A DNA stretch of 64,000 nucleotides from CAG-1782 sp964418255 (GCA_964418255.1 CAYQKV010000002.1:62001-126000), one strand, 5' to 3'; positions 35,901 to 44,091 are shown, numbered from the stretch's first letter. Notes: generated by a model from the sequence alone, not told the origin. Numbers and translations are program-made.

Positions 35901-36362
35901 TAAAAGGGGTATGGATTCCTGCGCGAATTTGACTCTTTCCACGGCTACGTCTTCCACTTTAACCGAAACGCTGATTTGCGCCTTCGGGTTTGTCGTGCTT
36001 CTTACGGTAACGGGAACGGTAACGTCGCCCGAAACGCTGTGCGCGGAGAGAAGTCCGTTTTCCGAAACGGTGACGTATTGATGATAGTCGGAGGGAATAT
36101 AGTAAGAAAGTTTTTTGTTCGTTGCGTCGGCGGGAACCGTTCTTATGTCGAGTTGATACGAACTCGGGTCTCCGTTCGAAGACATACTGATGTTGGCGGA
36201 GCCGTTTATTCTGAGCGAGGTAACTTCGATATAATCGTCGTCGATATAGGACTTGTCGTCGAAAGAACCGTCGCAGGAACAGAGAAAAAGCGTCGCCAAA
36301 AGAGCGACGACCGCCGCGCATAACGCGATTAAAACTGTTTTTAACGTCAACCGTCTGTTCAT
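32988..36362 (-). CDS. Large lipoprotein with Big2 repeats and a degenerate transglutaminase-like domain
   Basis: 1,124 residues from ATG 36362. Signal peptide MNRRLTLKTVLIALCAAVVA with lipobox LCSC. The first third carries Big2-type units ('VTVSENGLLSAHSVSGDVTVPVTVRS', 'CTVTNAGVVTPVGVGVTRVKVTC'), the middle further beta domains. The C-terminal quarter contains a transglutaminase-like core: 'KIRAYYDYLALNTT', 'YRLEGVFNGNQTVADVGVAKAFTVMCRISGIPCLTV', 'NKVYVDGSWFVVDVAAG'. The expected catalytic Cys of 'CxGYA' is replaced ('DVGVAKAF'), and the His of 'HAWN' by another residue ('TLNKV'), while the Asp remains. It is therefore probably a non-enzymatic binding module. The promoter leaves no leader, so the mRNA should be leaderless. 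Confidence 0.85.
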   Translation of the reverse strand: MNRRLTLKTVLIALCAAVVALLATLFLCSCDGSFDDKSYIDDDYIEVTSLRINGSANISMSSNGDPSSYQLDIRTVPADATNKKLSYYIPSDYHQYVTVSENGLLSAHSVSGDVTVPVTVRSTTNPKAQISVSVKVEDVAVERVKFAQESIPLLYNGDPGQITVVYEPSHAIDGRNAVYTSLNENICTVTNAGVVTPVGVGVTRVKVTCTTRSGKAVENFIPIEVSYATGQYQLDVSGSPDFNQVIGNFSSIDFTLLILGDNVDPNPSISWYVDTERVSSNQDKTQYTHTPSATTQITYYIYVYITPYQGSTVTLRSDPITVYRAFNGITLSYDNVSSVYTGYRYGDVATFDIGAGDTSSTVTHYSWTLSETGNSNRSEVIAVTYPSDKNLTRRINVSGDYSLTATWLDANENTVSRTMFAFSSERLIDGDVLVVRPSPSEYGLPPDSYHWYVVPCDENGSYNENEKRLYADTASGEALYYPLTEGNFRFLVTASIGGVAATIAGETEPYTLVSDVIRVYGATEPDEPRDNDLIDVNNPSQKAFAVKNYSAIESVSIEGIGRDSYSVYLKWNDVDGSSSYIVELTLEDGSVILLDSAKNDGNDFGSNFAIISQSVVTLKDIFSVRIKQKSGLYSRTYHYGIPNDRGTGDETHILTYSESLYEYFSTIGLNNSYREYSAAEAAVMNVPALNGYIYDMSDMRDLIGFILLARPSVNTYIDRTQVYIENVLYDEYSLNVYIPFTLTDAEKAAFPHGLTEEELASFGAFSNLAEIVFGAAASLPYAFDFTLRFADEEPGVKAIFDVPSSSGAIKTTDTPKGRPSSSENYVIDRSETVDASSLPIDRKTSVYVRSSDELVFVAELGYNPVPALNDALSTLYKKIKETVVRITDPRWSDAEKIRAYYDYLALNTTLESKLAEMEEDASSAHELYLYAAYRLEGVFNGNQTVADVGVAKAFTVMCRISGIPCLTVTADINGKLRTLNKVYVDGSWFVVDVAAGMYVVDGYSVVSGDAFMLSESAYSERYAGGKAVFYGDFPVALGSRENEVREISSQSDLVNAINELASLNAGTYGVEIDFARNAFVDENSILDALGAVENRSVILGSEITVVSVSNEKFRVIILATVRAE

Positions 36363-36369
36363 ATATAAT

Positions 36370-36398
36370 AATATATAACTATTTTTTTTATTTGTCAA
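36370..36398 (-). promoter_or_regulatory. Leaderless-type promoter of the 1,124-residue lipoprotein
   Basis: Minus-strand TTGACA (36398-36393), 17-base spacer, TATATT (36375-36370), 7 bases, then the ATG at 36362. No SD can fit. A TTG start at 36398 would lie inside the -35 box and is rejected. Confidence 0.75.
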
Positions 36399-36410
36399 TG
36401 GAGGAGTGAA

Positions 36411-36596
36411 TATATCGCATTTATTTGCGCCCGTAAAAACATATGCGAAATAATTAAAGAAAAAGTCTTTTCTTGTTATTCTCGTAAAAAGCGGATGGAA
36501 TCAAAGTTTTTACGCGCTTTTCCGTAAGTTTCACCTACTGTACTCCTGTACAGCGACGGTTCACTTACGAAAAAAATCAACGCAATCTCTCCACTC
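36411..36596 (+). repeat. F2 palindromic repeat, copy b
   Basis: TATATCGCATTTATTTGCG at the left, TCAACGCAATCTCTCCACTC at the right; contains AAAAAGCGGAT, TTTTCCGTAAGT ... ACTTACGAAAA and CTGTAC-TCCT-GTACAG. Compared with copy a it lacks the TCGGGGTCCCCGA hairpin segment. It sits directly upstream of the leaderless promoter of the large lipoprotein. Confidence 0.82.
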
Positions 36597-36654
36597 AGCG
36601 TCAATGCGTACTTATTAAGAATATTTAAGATAATACTTTTGTTTCGGCATTGAA

Positions 36655-36685
36655 AAACGAGCCGCGAAAATAACGCGGCTCGGAT
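36655..36685 (-). terminator. Terminator of the GPH symporter gene
   Basis: CGAGCCGCG-TTATTTT-CGCGGCTCG on the minus strand followed by TTTTT, 25 bases after the symporter stop. Confidence 0.88.
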
Positions 36686-36709
36686 TTAACGTTTTTGAGT
36701 AAAGGAAAA

Positions 36710-38422
36710 TCAGTCGGTTTTTTCCTCCGCGCTTTCTTTGTTTTCTTCGACGGCGGTTTCGAGCGGAGCGACGGATAGCTCGAGAGCGGCGGTTTCGGTA
36801 GCCGCGGCTTCGGCGAGGAGAACGGCGTTGTTTTCGTTTTCGTCCGCGTTTTCTTCGGAAGAACGCGCGGCGATTTCCGCTTTAATTTTTTCATAAGTCG
36901 CGTCGTCGAGAATGAATTTCTTCTTATAGAGGAACATCGCGCCGAGCATAAACACTATGGGAATAACGCACATACATATGAGGAGCGCGTTTACTTTGCT
37001 TTGCGGGACGTTGGAAAGAAGTTCGTTTACGCGGGAAAGCATTTCCGAGTTGGTTATTTCTCCGCGGCTCGCCAGTTTGTCAAGGTCGCTTATGCCGTTC
37101 GTCACCGAAAGAACGCCCACCGCTATGTAAACTATGGTTACGAGCAACTGTTGCAACGCCGAAGAGAGTTTCGCGGTGAACGGACGAAGAGAGAAAATAA
37201 GACTTTCTTCCCGTCGCCCGGTCTTCCATTCGTTGTATTCGACGGTGTTGGAAATGTTGAGGAACATAAGGTTGTAATAGCAACTTTGTCCGAGTGTAGC
37301 CACGCCGTAGGGGAACATCATCAGAATAAATCTGAGGTTGAATTTCATTTCGAGGACTTCGAACAGCGCCTCGCCGTTGGGCACGGCAAGTCCTATGACA
37401 AGCATCAGGGCGTAGCCTCCGACAATGCAGAAACCGCCGAGGTTGATTAGGCGCGTTCTGCCTATTTTTTTCATAATATACGGGAAAGTAACGGTAAAGA
37501 TAACCGACATAACCGCGCCGACAGCGGAAAATACCGAGGTAAGAAGACCGTTGTAACCGAACGCGAAATAGACGTAAGTGGTGATAAGAGCGGCGGAAAC
37601 GACGCTCGTTCCCACGGTGTAAATAACCATAATAACCGCGGCGATAAGCAACTGGTCGTTGTTTTTAAGCACGCGGAACATATCTTTTATGGTCAGTTTT
37701 TTCTCGGTGGGGGTATATTTATCCGCGCGTTTGTCCTTCGTCACTTCGGTGCGGTCTTTTACGCCGAAGAAGGTGAGCAGGGTGGACGCGATAAATATCC
37801 CCGCGCATATTATGGAAATCCACATATACGCGCTGCGCGCGCTGCCGCCCAAGAAACGGGAATAAGTGGTGGTCAGAGCGGGAACGGCGACCATAGCGAG
37901 CCCCGCGCCCGCGGAAACGACGAGCTGAGTTATCGAAGAAAGCTGATTTCTTTCGTGAGTGCCGCGCGCAAGATGGGGAAGCAGCGCCCAGTAAGAAATG
38001 TCGTTCATAGTAAAGGTAACGCTGAAAGCGAGGTAGGTGACCGCGAGGAAAGCGATGAAACCCCAGTTGTCGAGGGGTACGGAAAACAAAAGTACTATTA
38101 CGAGAGAAGTGGAAACGCCGCCTATCAGTATCCAGGGACGGAATTTACCGAACCGCGAACGCGTGTTTTCCACTATGCCGCCCATAAGAGGGTCGTTGAA
38201 CGCGTCGAAAATTCTCGCTACGATGATTATTACGCTTACGAAAGAAAATTGCAAATCGGTCAGGGATTTCGTAAACAGAATAAACGTGAGAAGGTTGTTC
38301 ACAAACATATTGTAGGCGAAGTCTCTTCCGAAAGTGCCGAGAGCAAAACACCAGAAATTACGTTTATTTAACAGACTTTTTTCTTCCGTCGCCGCGACCG
38401 CGGCGGTAGAGGGAGCAGACAT
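36710..38422 (-). CDS. GPH-family sugar:cation symporter
   Basis: 570 residues with about 12 membrane helices. 'FGRDFAYNMFVNNLLTFILFT', 'ARIFDAFNDPLMGGIVENTRSRFGKFRPWILIG' (the diagnostic GPH/MelB loop with the cation-site Asp residues) and 'NDISYWALLPHL' identify the glycoside-pentoside-hexuronide family. The substrate cannot be told. The C-terminal tail is an acidic, Ala/Glu-rich cytoplasmic extension of about 50 residues. The ATG at 38422 is chosen because of SD AAAGGAGG 5 bases upstream; it excludes 82 residues of open frame before it. Single-gene unit with clear promoter and terminator. Confidence 0.93.
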   Translation of the reverse strand: MSAPSTAAVAATEEKSLLNKRNFWCFALGTFGRDFAYNMFVNNLLTFILFTKSLTDLQFSFVSVIIIVARIFDAFNDPLMGGIVENTRSRFGKFRPWILIGGVSTSLVIVLLFSVPLDNWGFIAFLAVTYLAFSVTFTMNDISYWALLPHLARGTHERNQLSSITQLVVSAGAGLAMVAVPALTTTYSRFLGGSARSAYMWISIICAGIFIASTLLTFFGVKDRTEVTKDKRADKYTPTEKKLTIKDMFRVLKNNDQLLIAAVIMVIYTVGTSVVSAALITTYVYFAFGYNGLLTSVFSAVGAVMSVIFTVTFPYIMKKIGRTRLINLGGFCIVGGYALMLVIGLAVPNGEALFEVLEMKFNLRFILMMFPYGVATLGQSCYYNLMFLNISNTVEYNEWKTGRREESLIFSLRPFTAKLSSALQQLLVTIVYIAVGVLSVTNGISDLDKLASRGEITNSEMLSRVNELLSNVPQSKVNALLICMCVIPIVFMLGAMFLYKKKFILDDATYEKIKAEIAARSSEENADENENNAVLLAEAAATETAALELSVAPLETAVEENKESAEEKTD

Positions 38423-38471
38423 TACGCCTCCTTTTACTGTGAAATTTTGTTGCATAAGAGCAAACATTTTA

Positions 38472-38500
38472 ATTATATAGCACAAGGCGGTTTCAGTCAA
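38472..38500 (-). promoter_or_regulatory. Promoter of the GPH symporter
   Basis: Minus-strand TTGACT (38500-38495), 17-base spacer, TATAAT (38477-38472). Confidence 0.88.
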
Positions 38501-38626
38501 GACCGCGTTTTTTGTTGCGGAAACTTCGTTTGTAAGAAAATCGTAAGAAAATGCGAGGGAAAGGGTAAAAATACTATGACACAATAAAGACAACGAAGGC
38601 AAAGAAAAGCACGGAGGACAGAATTT

Positions 38627-40204
38627 ATGAAAATCGTATATATGAAAAATAGCGCCGAAAAGCCGCAAAAAGGAATAACGGTCGCAATGACGGGCACGAG
38701 CGGGAATATGGGAAGAGAGGCTTTAACGCAGACCCTCGAAGGAGACTACGTAGGCAAAGTAAAACTCTTGCTTACCGAAAAACCGAAAAACACCGTATAC
38801 GCGCGGAAACTGAAAAAGAAATACGGCTCTCGCGTGCAGATAGTGAGAGGAAGCATAGCGGACGGCGAACTTTGCGAAAAACTGGTTTTCGGAGCGGATT
38901 TAATAATCAATATGGCGGCGGTAATCCCGCCTAAGTCCGACCGCTTCGAAGAAAAAAGCCTGGAATGTAACCTTATCGGAGCGCAAAAACTCACCGACGC
39001 GATAAAAAAAGTCGCGCCCGAAAGCGTGTTCGTTCATATTTCCAGCGTGGCGGTTTACGGGAACCGCGATATGAAACATCCCTACGGAAGAGTGGGCGAC
39101 CCGCTTATATCCTCCCCGTTCGACAACTACGCGCTTCATAAAACGCTTGCCGAAAGGTACGTTATGGAATCGGGGTTAAAACGTTGGTGCGTTATAAGAC
39201 AGACGGCGATGCTTCACCCGAATATGCTTAAAAACAATATAAAGGACGGGCTTATGTTCCATACCACCCTCAACGGACCTTTGGAATGGGTGAGCGCGAG
39301 AGACAGCGGACGGCTTATGGCGAATATCGCAAGAGCGGTGGCGGAGAACAGAGCGGAAGCGATTTTCCGCAGAGTTTTCAACCTGTGCGGCGGAAGAGAA
39401 AACCGCGTTACGGGATACGAAACTTTCAAAGAAGGGTTCTCGATAATAAACGGAACGCCCGAAAAATTTCTCGAACCGTCCTGGCACGCGACGAGGAATT
39501 TCCACGGAATGTGGTTCTTCGACGACGAGCTGGAAACGCTGTTTCCGTACGAACAAGACACGACGAAGAGTTACTGGCGGGAGATAAAATCAAAGCACCC
39601 CGTTTACGGCGCGGCGAAAATCATTCCCCCGTCGGTTATAAAAACGCTTGTATTCAAACCCCTTCTTCGCGACGGCAACGCGCCTTATTACTGGCGCAAG
39701 ACCGAAAAACAAGGCAGGGTGCACGCGTATTTCGGCGGAGAGAGCGAAGCGGCAAAACTCCCCGACCGTTGGGAAGGATTTTCTCTCGTTGCAAATCAGT
39801 CGGATTACGCAGAGAAAAAGGAAAACGGGTACGCGGTTAAAAACGGTTTGCTTCTAAGTCACGGATACGACGAAAATAAACCTATGAGCGAATGGGATAT
39901 AGAGGATATGAAGAAAGCGGCGGCGTTCCGCGGCGGAAAATGTCTTTCGGAAAATATGGTTAAGGGCGACGCGTATACGAAACTTTTATGGGAATGTCAC
40001 GACGGGCATAAGTTTTACGCCGCGCCGTATACCGTGCTCAAAGGCGGACACTGGTGCGAGGAGTGCGAAAAGACGTGGAATTACGCAAGGCAGGCGAAGT
40101 TCTCCCCGTTTATCGCCCAGGTCTGGTACGACACGCATTCGGAAGAAGAAAACGGCGTCTACGTTTACGGCGAAAATCACGCGCCGATATATAAGGAGAT
40201 ATGA
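38627..40204 (+). CDS. NAD-dependent epimerase/dehydratase fused to a zinc-ribbon domain
   Basis: 525 residues. Extended-SDR part: GTSGNMG (23-29), 'NMAAVIPP', Ser in 'HISSVAVYG' (139-140), and Tyr168/Lys172 in 'NYALHK'. The C-terminal 90 residues carry Cys439, Cys457, Cys477 and Cys480 in 'GGKCL', 'LLWECHDGHKF' and 'GGHWCEEC', the W-C-x3-GH ... WCxxC pattern of small treble-clef zinc ribbons usually seen in nucleic-acid-associated proteins. This fusion is unusual. SD GGAGGA. The downstream EFR1 and CDF genes follow with overlap or short gap, so the three form an operon. The substrate is unknown. Confidence 0.85.
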   Translation: MKIVYMKNSAEKPQKGITVAMTGTSGNMGREALTQTLEGDYVGKVKLLLTEKPKNTVYARKLKKKYGSRVQIVRGSIADGELCEKLVFGADLIINMAAVIPPKSDRFEEKSLECNLIGAQKLTDAIKKVAPESVFVHISSVAVYGNRDMKHPYGRVGDPLISSPFDNYALHKTLAERYVMESGLKRWCVIRQTAMLHPNMLKNNIKDGLMFHTTLNGPLEWVSARDSGRLMANIARAVAENRAEAIFRRVFNLCGGRENRVTGYETFKEGFSIINGTPEKFLEPSWHATRNFHGMWFFDDELETLFPYEQDTTKSYWREIKSKHPVYGAAKIIPPSVIKTLVFKPLLRDGNAPYYWRKTEKQGRVHAYFGGESEAAKLPDRWEGFSLVANQSDYAEKKENGYAVKNGLLLSHGYDENKPMSEWDIEDMKKAAAFRGGKCLSENMVKGDAYTKLLWECHDGHKFYAAPYTVLKGGHWCEECEKTWNYARQAKFSPFIAQVWYDTHSEEENGVYVYGENHAPIYKEI

Positions 40205-40206
40205 AA

Positions 40207-41055
40207 ATGAAATTTGTTTTTTACGTGTTCAGCGGTTCGGGAAACACCGACAAAGTGTGCAATAAAATCAAAAACGAGATGGAAATAAACGGCGCGGAGT
40301 GCGAATATTGGAGATTTCGTAAAGGCGAGAGATTTCCTCTTCCGAAAGAGGGAGAAGCGGTGGTTATCGGCTACCCGGTGCACGCGTTCAACGCGCCCGT
40401 ACCCGTGACGGAATTCGTCAAAAAACTGCCGAAAAGCAACGGGAACCGCGTGTATCTGGTGACGACTTCGGGCGAACCGCTTACCCTCAACGACTGCGCG
40501 TTTGTAAGGGTGGGAAAATTGCTCGGGAAAAACGGATACGAAGTTAGCGGAGAATACAGGTTCGTAATGCCGTACAACATAATTTTCCGTCACAGCGACG
40601 AAATGGCGGCGAGAATGTGGAAAGTCGCGGAAAAAGGAGTTTCCGACGCGGCGAAAGAAATTCTCGGCGGCAAGAAGAGAACGACGGAAGTAGGCATAGG
40701 GAAGAAAGCCGTTTCCGCGGCGTTCGGGATAGAACATCTTGCGATGCCTCTTATAGGGAGAGGGTTCAAGGTTACCGACGACTGCATTGGGTGCGGGAAG
40801 TGCGAAAGAATCTGTCCGCAGGCGAATATCGAGATTAAAAACGGCAAAGCGGTATTCGGGAAGAACTGCGTAGGGTGTATGGGTTGCGCGTTTTCCTGCC
40901 CGAAAGACGCGGTGAGGACGGGAATTCTCAATGCGTGGAGAGTGAACGGAAAGTACGACTTCGACGCGTCTCCCGTAGAGGACGACAAAATATGCAGGTA
41001 CCTCGGTAAAACGTATCTCAGATATTTCCAAAAGGCGGAAAGTGTGGTAAAATAA
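40207..41055 (+). CDS. EFR1-family flavodoxin-ferredoxin
   Basis: 282 residues. A flavodoxin-like N-terminal domain ('FVFYVFSGSGNTDKVCNKI', 'GYPVHAFNAPVPVTEFVKKLP') is joined to a C-terminal 2[4Fe-4S] ferredoxin with 'CIGCGKCERICP' and 'CVGCMGCAFSCP'. EFR1 proteins are electron carriers of Clostridia with undefined partners. ATG 40207 is preferred because AAGGAG ends 8 bases upstream; the ATG at 40201 overlaps the epimerase stop but has only 2 bases of spacing. It may donate electrons to a reaction linked with the epimerase fusion, by position only. Confidence 0.93.
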   Translation: MKFVFYVFSGSGNTDKVCNKIKNEMEINGAECEYWRFRKGERFPLPKEGEAVVIGYPVHAFNAPVPVTEFVKKLPKSNGNRVYLVTTSGEPLTLNDCAFVRVGKLLGKNGYEVSGEYRFVMPYNIIFRHSDEMAARMWKVAEKGVSDAAKEILGGKKRTTEVGIGKKAVSAAFGIEHLAMPLIGRGFKVTDDCIGCGKCERICPQANIEIKNGKAVFGKNCVGCMGCAFSCPKDAVRTGILNAWRVNGKYDFDASPVEDDKICRYLGKTYLRYFQKAESVVK

Positions 41056-41074
41056 CCGTCGGAGGTGTGCGCCG

Positions 41075-41926
41075 ATGACAGAGAGAACGAAAAAAGCTCT
41101 TATACTTACCGCTTGCGGCGTGGCGATAAACGTCGCGCTCGCGTTTATCAAACTTTTCGTCGGGATAGAAACCAACAGTCTGTGCATAATGCTGGATTCG
41201 ATGAACGGCTTTTTCGACATAGCTACGGGAGTTATTACGGTAATAGCGTTTATTCTGTGCGCCGCTCCGAAAAGCGAGAAGTTCCCGTACGGGAAAGGGA
41301 GAAGCGAATACGTCGCGGGGTTTATAGTGAGCGCGGCTTCGGTGGTTATGGGTGCGCTGTTCTTCTTCGACTCGCTCAGCCGCATAGCGATGCCCGAGCC
41401 CATATGGTTCGGATGGGAAAACTTTATTCTCGTATCCGTCGGGATACCGCTTAAAGTTGGAATAGTAATAGTTTATAAAATTTTCAACAAGAAATTGAAA
41501 TCCAAAGCTCTCGCCGCCATCGCCGCGGACAGTCTTCTCGACGTAGGCATAACGACGGCCACTATGATTTCTTTTGCCGTATCTCCCGTGGTGAATTACG
41601 CGGTGGATTCGATTTTCGGAATGGTTATAAGCGTGGTAGTTATCGGCGTTGCGATAAAGATGGTGGCGGATAACCTCGGCACGCTCACGGGAGCGAAAGG
41701 CTGCATAGACGAAAGGAACGCGATAATTTCCGCGTGTAAAAGCGACCGGCGAATTGCGAAAATCATCAAAATGGATTTGCACGATTACGGTTACCGCGCG
41801 TGCGTCGGAACGGTTAAAATCGAGTTCACAAACGGTACCGCGCAAGACGAAAAAGCCGCGGCGGCAAAGCTTTTATGCGAAAAAATAAAAGAAGACGTCG
41901 GCGCGGAGATAGAGGTTATCGGATAA
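41075..41926 (+). CDS. Cation diffusion facilitator (CDF) metal exporter
   Basis: 283 residues with six membrane helices. Metal-site motifs lie in helix 2 ('IMLDSMNGFFDIATG') and helix 5 ('AAIAADSLLDVGIT'), followed by a short cytoplasmic ferredoxin-like C-terminal domain ('IKMDLHDYGYRACVGTVKIEF'). The sites lack the His of Zn-specific CDFs and have acidic residues, more like Mn/Fe-type members, but specificity is uncertain. SD CGGAGG. The gene begins 20 bases after the EFR1 gene. Confidence 0.9.
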   Translation: MTERTKKALILTACGVAINVALAFIKLFVGIETNSLCIMLDSMNGFFDIATGVITVIAFILCAAPKSEKFPYGKGRSEYVAGFIVSAASVVMGALFFFDSLSRIAMPEPIWFGWENFILVSVGIPLKVGIVIVYKIFNKKLKSKALAAIAADSLLDVGITTATMISFAVSPVVNYAVDSIFGMVISVVVIGVAIKMVADNLGTLTGAKGCIDERNAIISACKSDRRIAKIIKMDLHDYGYRACVGTVKIEFTNGTAQDEKAAAAKLLCEKIKEDVGAEIEVIG

Positions 41927-41954
41927 CCGATAGGAATACCGCGAACAATGGGTA

Positions 41955-41982
41955 TTGACAAATCGGTTATTTCCTTTATAAT
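41955..41982 (+). promoter_or_regulatory. Promoter of the metallophosphoesterase gene
   Basis: TTGACA (41955-41960), 16-base spacer, TATAAT (41977-41982). Confidence 0.8.
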
Positions 41983-42069
41983 ATCTTATATTAAATAATC
42001 AATAATATTTTTTTGCGCGCGTAAGAAATTTCCGAGCGCGGCGCGGTATTTTTTGCGGAGGTACGGCAT

Positions 42070-43350
42070 ATGGCAAAAACTAACGGAAATAAGGGTAAGA
42101 AAGCGCCTTTAACCAAAGGACAGATAGGCGCGAGGTTTGCGCTGGCGGGTTGTATAATCGCGATTATTTTGCTTGTTATACTGCTGTTTGCGTCTGTTCT
42201 TGCGATAGTCAATACCGAATCCTATAATTCCATCAAAGAGCAGGCAGTCAAGTTCTCGACCGTCACTTACGAAGGAAACGAACAACTCGTTCCCGTTAAG
42301 GACGACGACGGGGACTGGTGCTTTGTTACCGACGACGATTTCAAGGTATTGCAGCTTACCGATATACATATCGGCGGAGGAAGTTTTTCCGTTAAAAAAG
42401 ACGCCTGGGCGATGAACGCGGTAAGCGCGATGATAACAGCCGAAAAACCCGATTTGGTTATCGTAACAGGGGATATTGCGTTCCCCGTACCCTATGCTTC
42501 GGGAAGTTTTAACAATTTGAGAGCGACGCAGATTTTTGCCGAAATGATGGAAAAACTCGGCGTGTACTGGACGTTCGCTTTCGGCAATCACGACACCGAA
42601 GTTTACAGTTATTATTCGAGAGAAGAAATATGCGAATACTACGAAGCGCAGAATTTCAAATATTGCCTTTTCCAAAGAGGGGACGACAAGGTTGACGGCT
42701 ACGGAAACGCCGTTATCAAAGTTAAAAATTCCGCGGGCGCGGTCACGCAGGCGCTGGTTACTTTGGACAGTCACAGTTATACCGACGGAGACGCGTTCGG
42801 CGTGCTCTGGAAGTACGACAACATTCATCAGAACCAGATAGACTGGTACGCAAGCGAAATAGATAAAATAAACGCGTACAACGCTTCGATTTCCGCCGAG
42901 CCCGTTAAGAGCCTCGCGTTCTTCCATATTCCTCTTCCCGAATATCGCGACGCGTGGGGAGAATACGTGCAAAACGACGGTAAAGACACGGAAAACGTCA
43001 CATTCAAATACGGAATTATGGGCGAGTCTATGAAAGAAAACTCCGTCGGACAGCAGACCTACGGCGTGTTCTGCGGAATAGGAAGAGACAAGTTCTTCGA
43101 AACGGCTTCGGCAAAAGGATTGCAGGGCGTGTTCTGCGGACACGACCATTACAACAACTTTTCGGTCGAATATAAAGGCGTGCGCCTCACTTACGGAATG
43201 AGCGTCGACTATCTCGCTTATCCCGGAATATGGAACGAAAAGGCGCAGAGGGGTTGTACGGTCATCACTGTGGGAACCGACGGTTCTTTTGATTGCAAGC
43301 AGGAAAGTTATTATCAGGACAAATATAAAGCTGAGTTCGATAAACAATAA
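42070..43350 (+). CDS. Membrane-anchored extracellular metallophosphoesterase
   Basis: 426 residues. A basic N-terminus and one membrane helix (about 22-47) place the catalytic domain outside. The five calcineurin-type motifs are present in order: 'LTDIHIGG', 'VIVTGDIAF', 'AFGNHDTE', 'FFHIPLPEY' and 'GVFCGHDHYN'. Family members cleave phosphomonoesters or phosphodiesters using two metals; similarity in layout is to the Dcr2/purple-acid-phosphatase-like bacterial group. SD GGAGG. It is a single-gene unit between a clear promoter and terminator. Confidence 0.93.
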   Translation: MAKTNGNKGKKAPLTKGQIGARFALAGCIIAIILLVILLFASVLAIVNTESYNSIKEQAVKFSTVTYEGNEQLVPVKDDDGDWCFVTDDDFKVLQLTDIHIGGGSFSVKKDAWAMNAVSAMITAEKPDLVIVTGDIAFPVPYASGSFNNLRATQIFAEMMEKLGVYWTFAFGNHDTEVYSYYSREEICEYYEAQNFKYCLFQRGDDKVDGYGNAVIKVKNSAGAVTQALVTLDSHSYTDGDAFGVLWKYDNIHQNQIDWYASEIDKINAYNASISAEPVKSLAFFHIPLPEYRDAWGEYVQNDGKDTENVTFKYGIMGESMKENSVGQQTYGVFCGIGRDKFFETASAKGLQGVFCGHDHYNNFSVEYKGVRLTYGMSVDYLAYPGIWNEKAQRGCTVITVGTDGSFDCKQESYYQDKYKAEFDKQ

Positions 43351-43372
43351 AATAACAAAAGATACTAAACGT

Positions 43373-43400
43373 AAAAACGCGCCTTTGAGCGCGTTTTTAC
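43373..43400 (+). terminator. Rho-independent terminator
   Basis: AAAAACGCGC-CTTTGA-GCGCGTTTTT, 23 bases after the metallophosphoesterase stop and 11 bases before the response regulator start. Confidence 0.9.
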
Positions 43401-43410
43401 TAGGTGAAAT

Positions 43411-44091
43411 ATGAACAGAAAAGTTTTAATTGCCGAAGACAACGTAGAGTTGTCCGATATGGCGCGGAATTATTTGATGAAAGAAGGATATACCGTCTTT
43501 CAGGCGTTCGACGGCAAACAAGCCGTCGATATGGTTAAGGGCCTTTCCCCCGATTTGATTCTACTCGACATAATGATGCCGATAATGGACGGGTTCGAAG
43601 TCTGCCGCGCGGTCAGAATGGAAAAGAACATTCCGATTATCATCGTTTCCGCAAAAACGCAGGAGGACGACAAACTCGCGCTTTTGGAACTCGGCGCGGA
43701 CGATTATATCACGAAACCGTATTCTTTCAAGGAAATGGTAGGCAGGGTGAACGCTCAGATGCGCAGATATTTCAGCTTTAACGCGCCCGCGCCGGAGGTG
43801 AGAGTTTACGGCGATTTGCGCGTTTATCCCGAAGATATGACGGCGAAAATCGGCGGAGGAACCATTCCGCTTACGGCGAGAGAATTCAGGATGCTGGACG
43901 TTCTTACGCGCAACGAGGGGAGAGTGTTTTCTAAGCAGAAACTTATGGACGAGGTTTGGGGCGTGGATTATTATATCGACGAAAACACCGTCGCAGTCAC
44001 CGTAAACAGATTGCGCGAAAAACTTAAAAAAGTCGGCGCAGACGGCGTGGAAACCGTCTGGGGCATAGGTTACAGGTGGAAACGTAAATGA
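43411..44091 (+). CDS. OmpR-family response regulator
   Basis: 226 residues. Receiver domain with acidic pocket 'AEDN' (9-11), phospho-acceptor Asp53 in 'LILLDIMMPIMDGFEVC', Thr/Ser in 'IIVSAK' and Lys in 'YITKPYSFKEM'. A C-terminal winged helix follows ('TAREFRMLDVLTRNEGRVFSKQKLMDEVWG', 'ENTVAVTVNRLREKL', 'VWGIGYRW'). It overlaps the kinase gene by 4 bases (ATGA). The start lies very close to the upstream terminator; SD TAGGTG precedes the ATG. The regulated genes are unknown. Confidence 0.95.
   Translation: MNRKVLIAEDNVELSDMARNYLMKEGYTVFQAFDGKQAVDMVKGLSPDLILLDIMMPIMDGFEVCRAVRMEKNIPIIIVSAKTQEDDKLALLELGADDYITKPYSFKEMVGRVNAQMRRYFSFNAPAPEVRVYGDLRVYPEDMTAKIGGGTIPLTAREFRMLDVLTRNEGRVFSKQKLMDEVWGVDYYIDENTVAVTVNRLREKLKKVGADGVETVWGIGYRWKRK

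Noticed and set aside
36363..36398. TTG start at 36398 adding 12 residues to the large lipoprotein
   Set aside because: It would lie in the -35 box of the gene's own promoter, and the signal peptide starts cleanly at the ATG at 36362.
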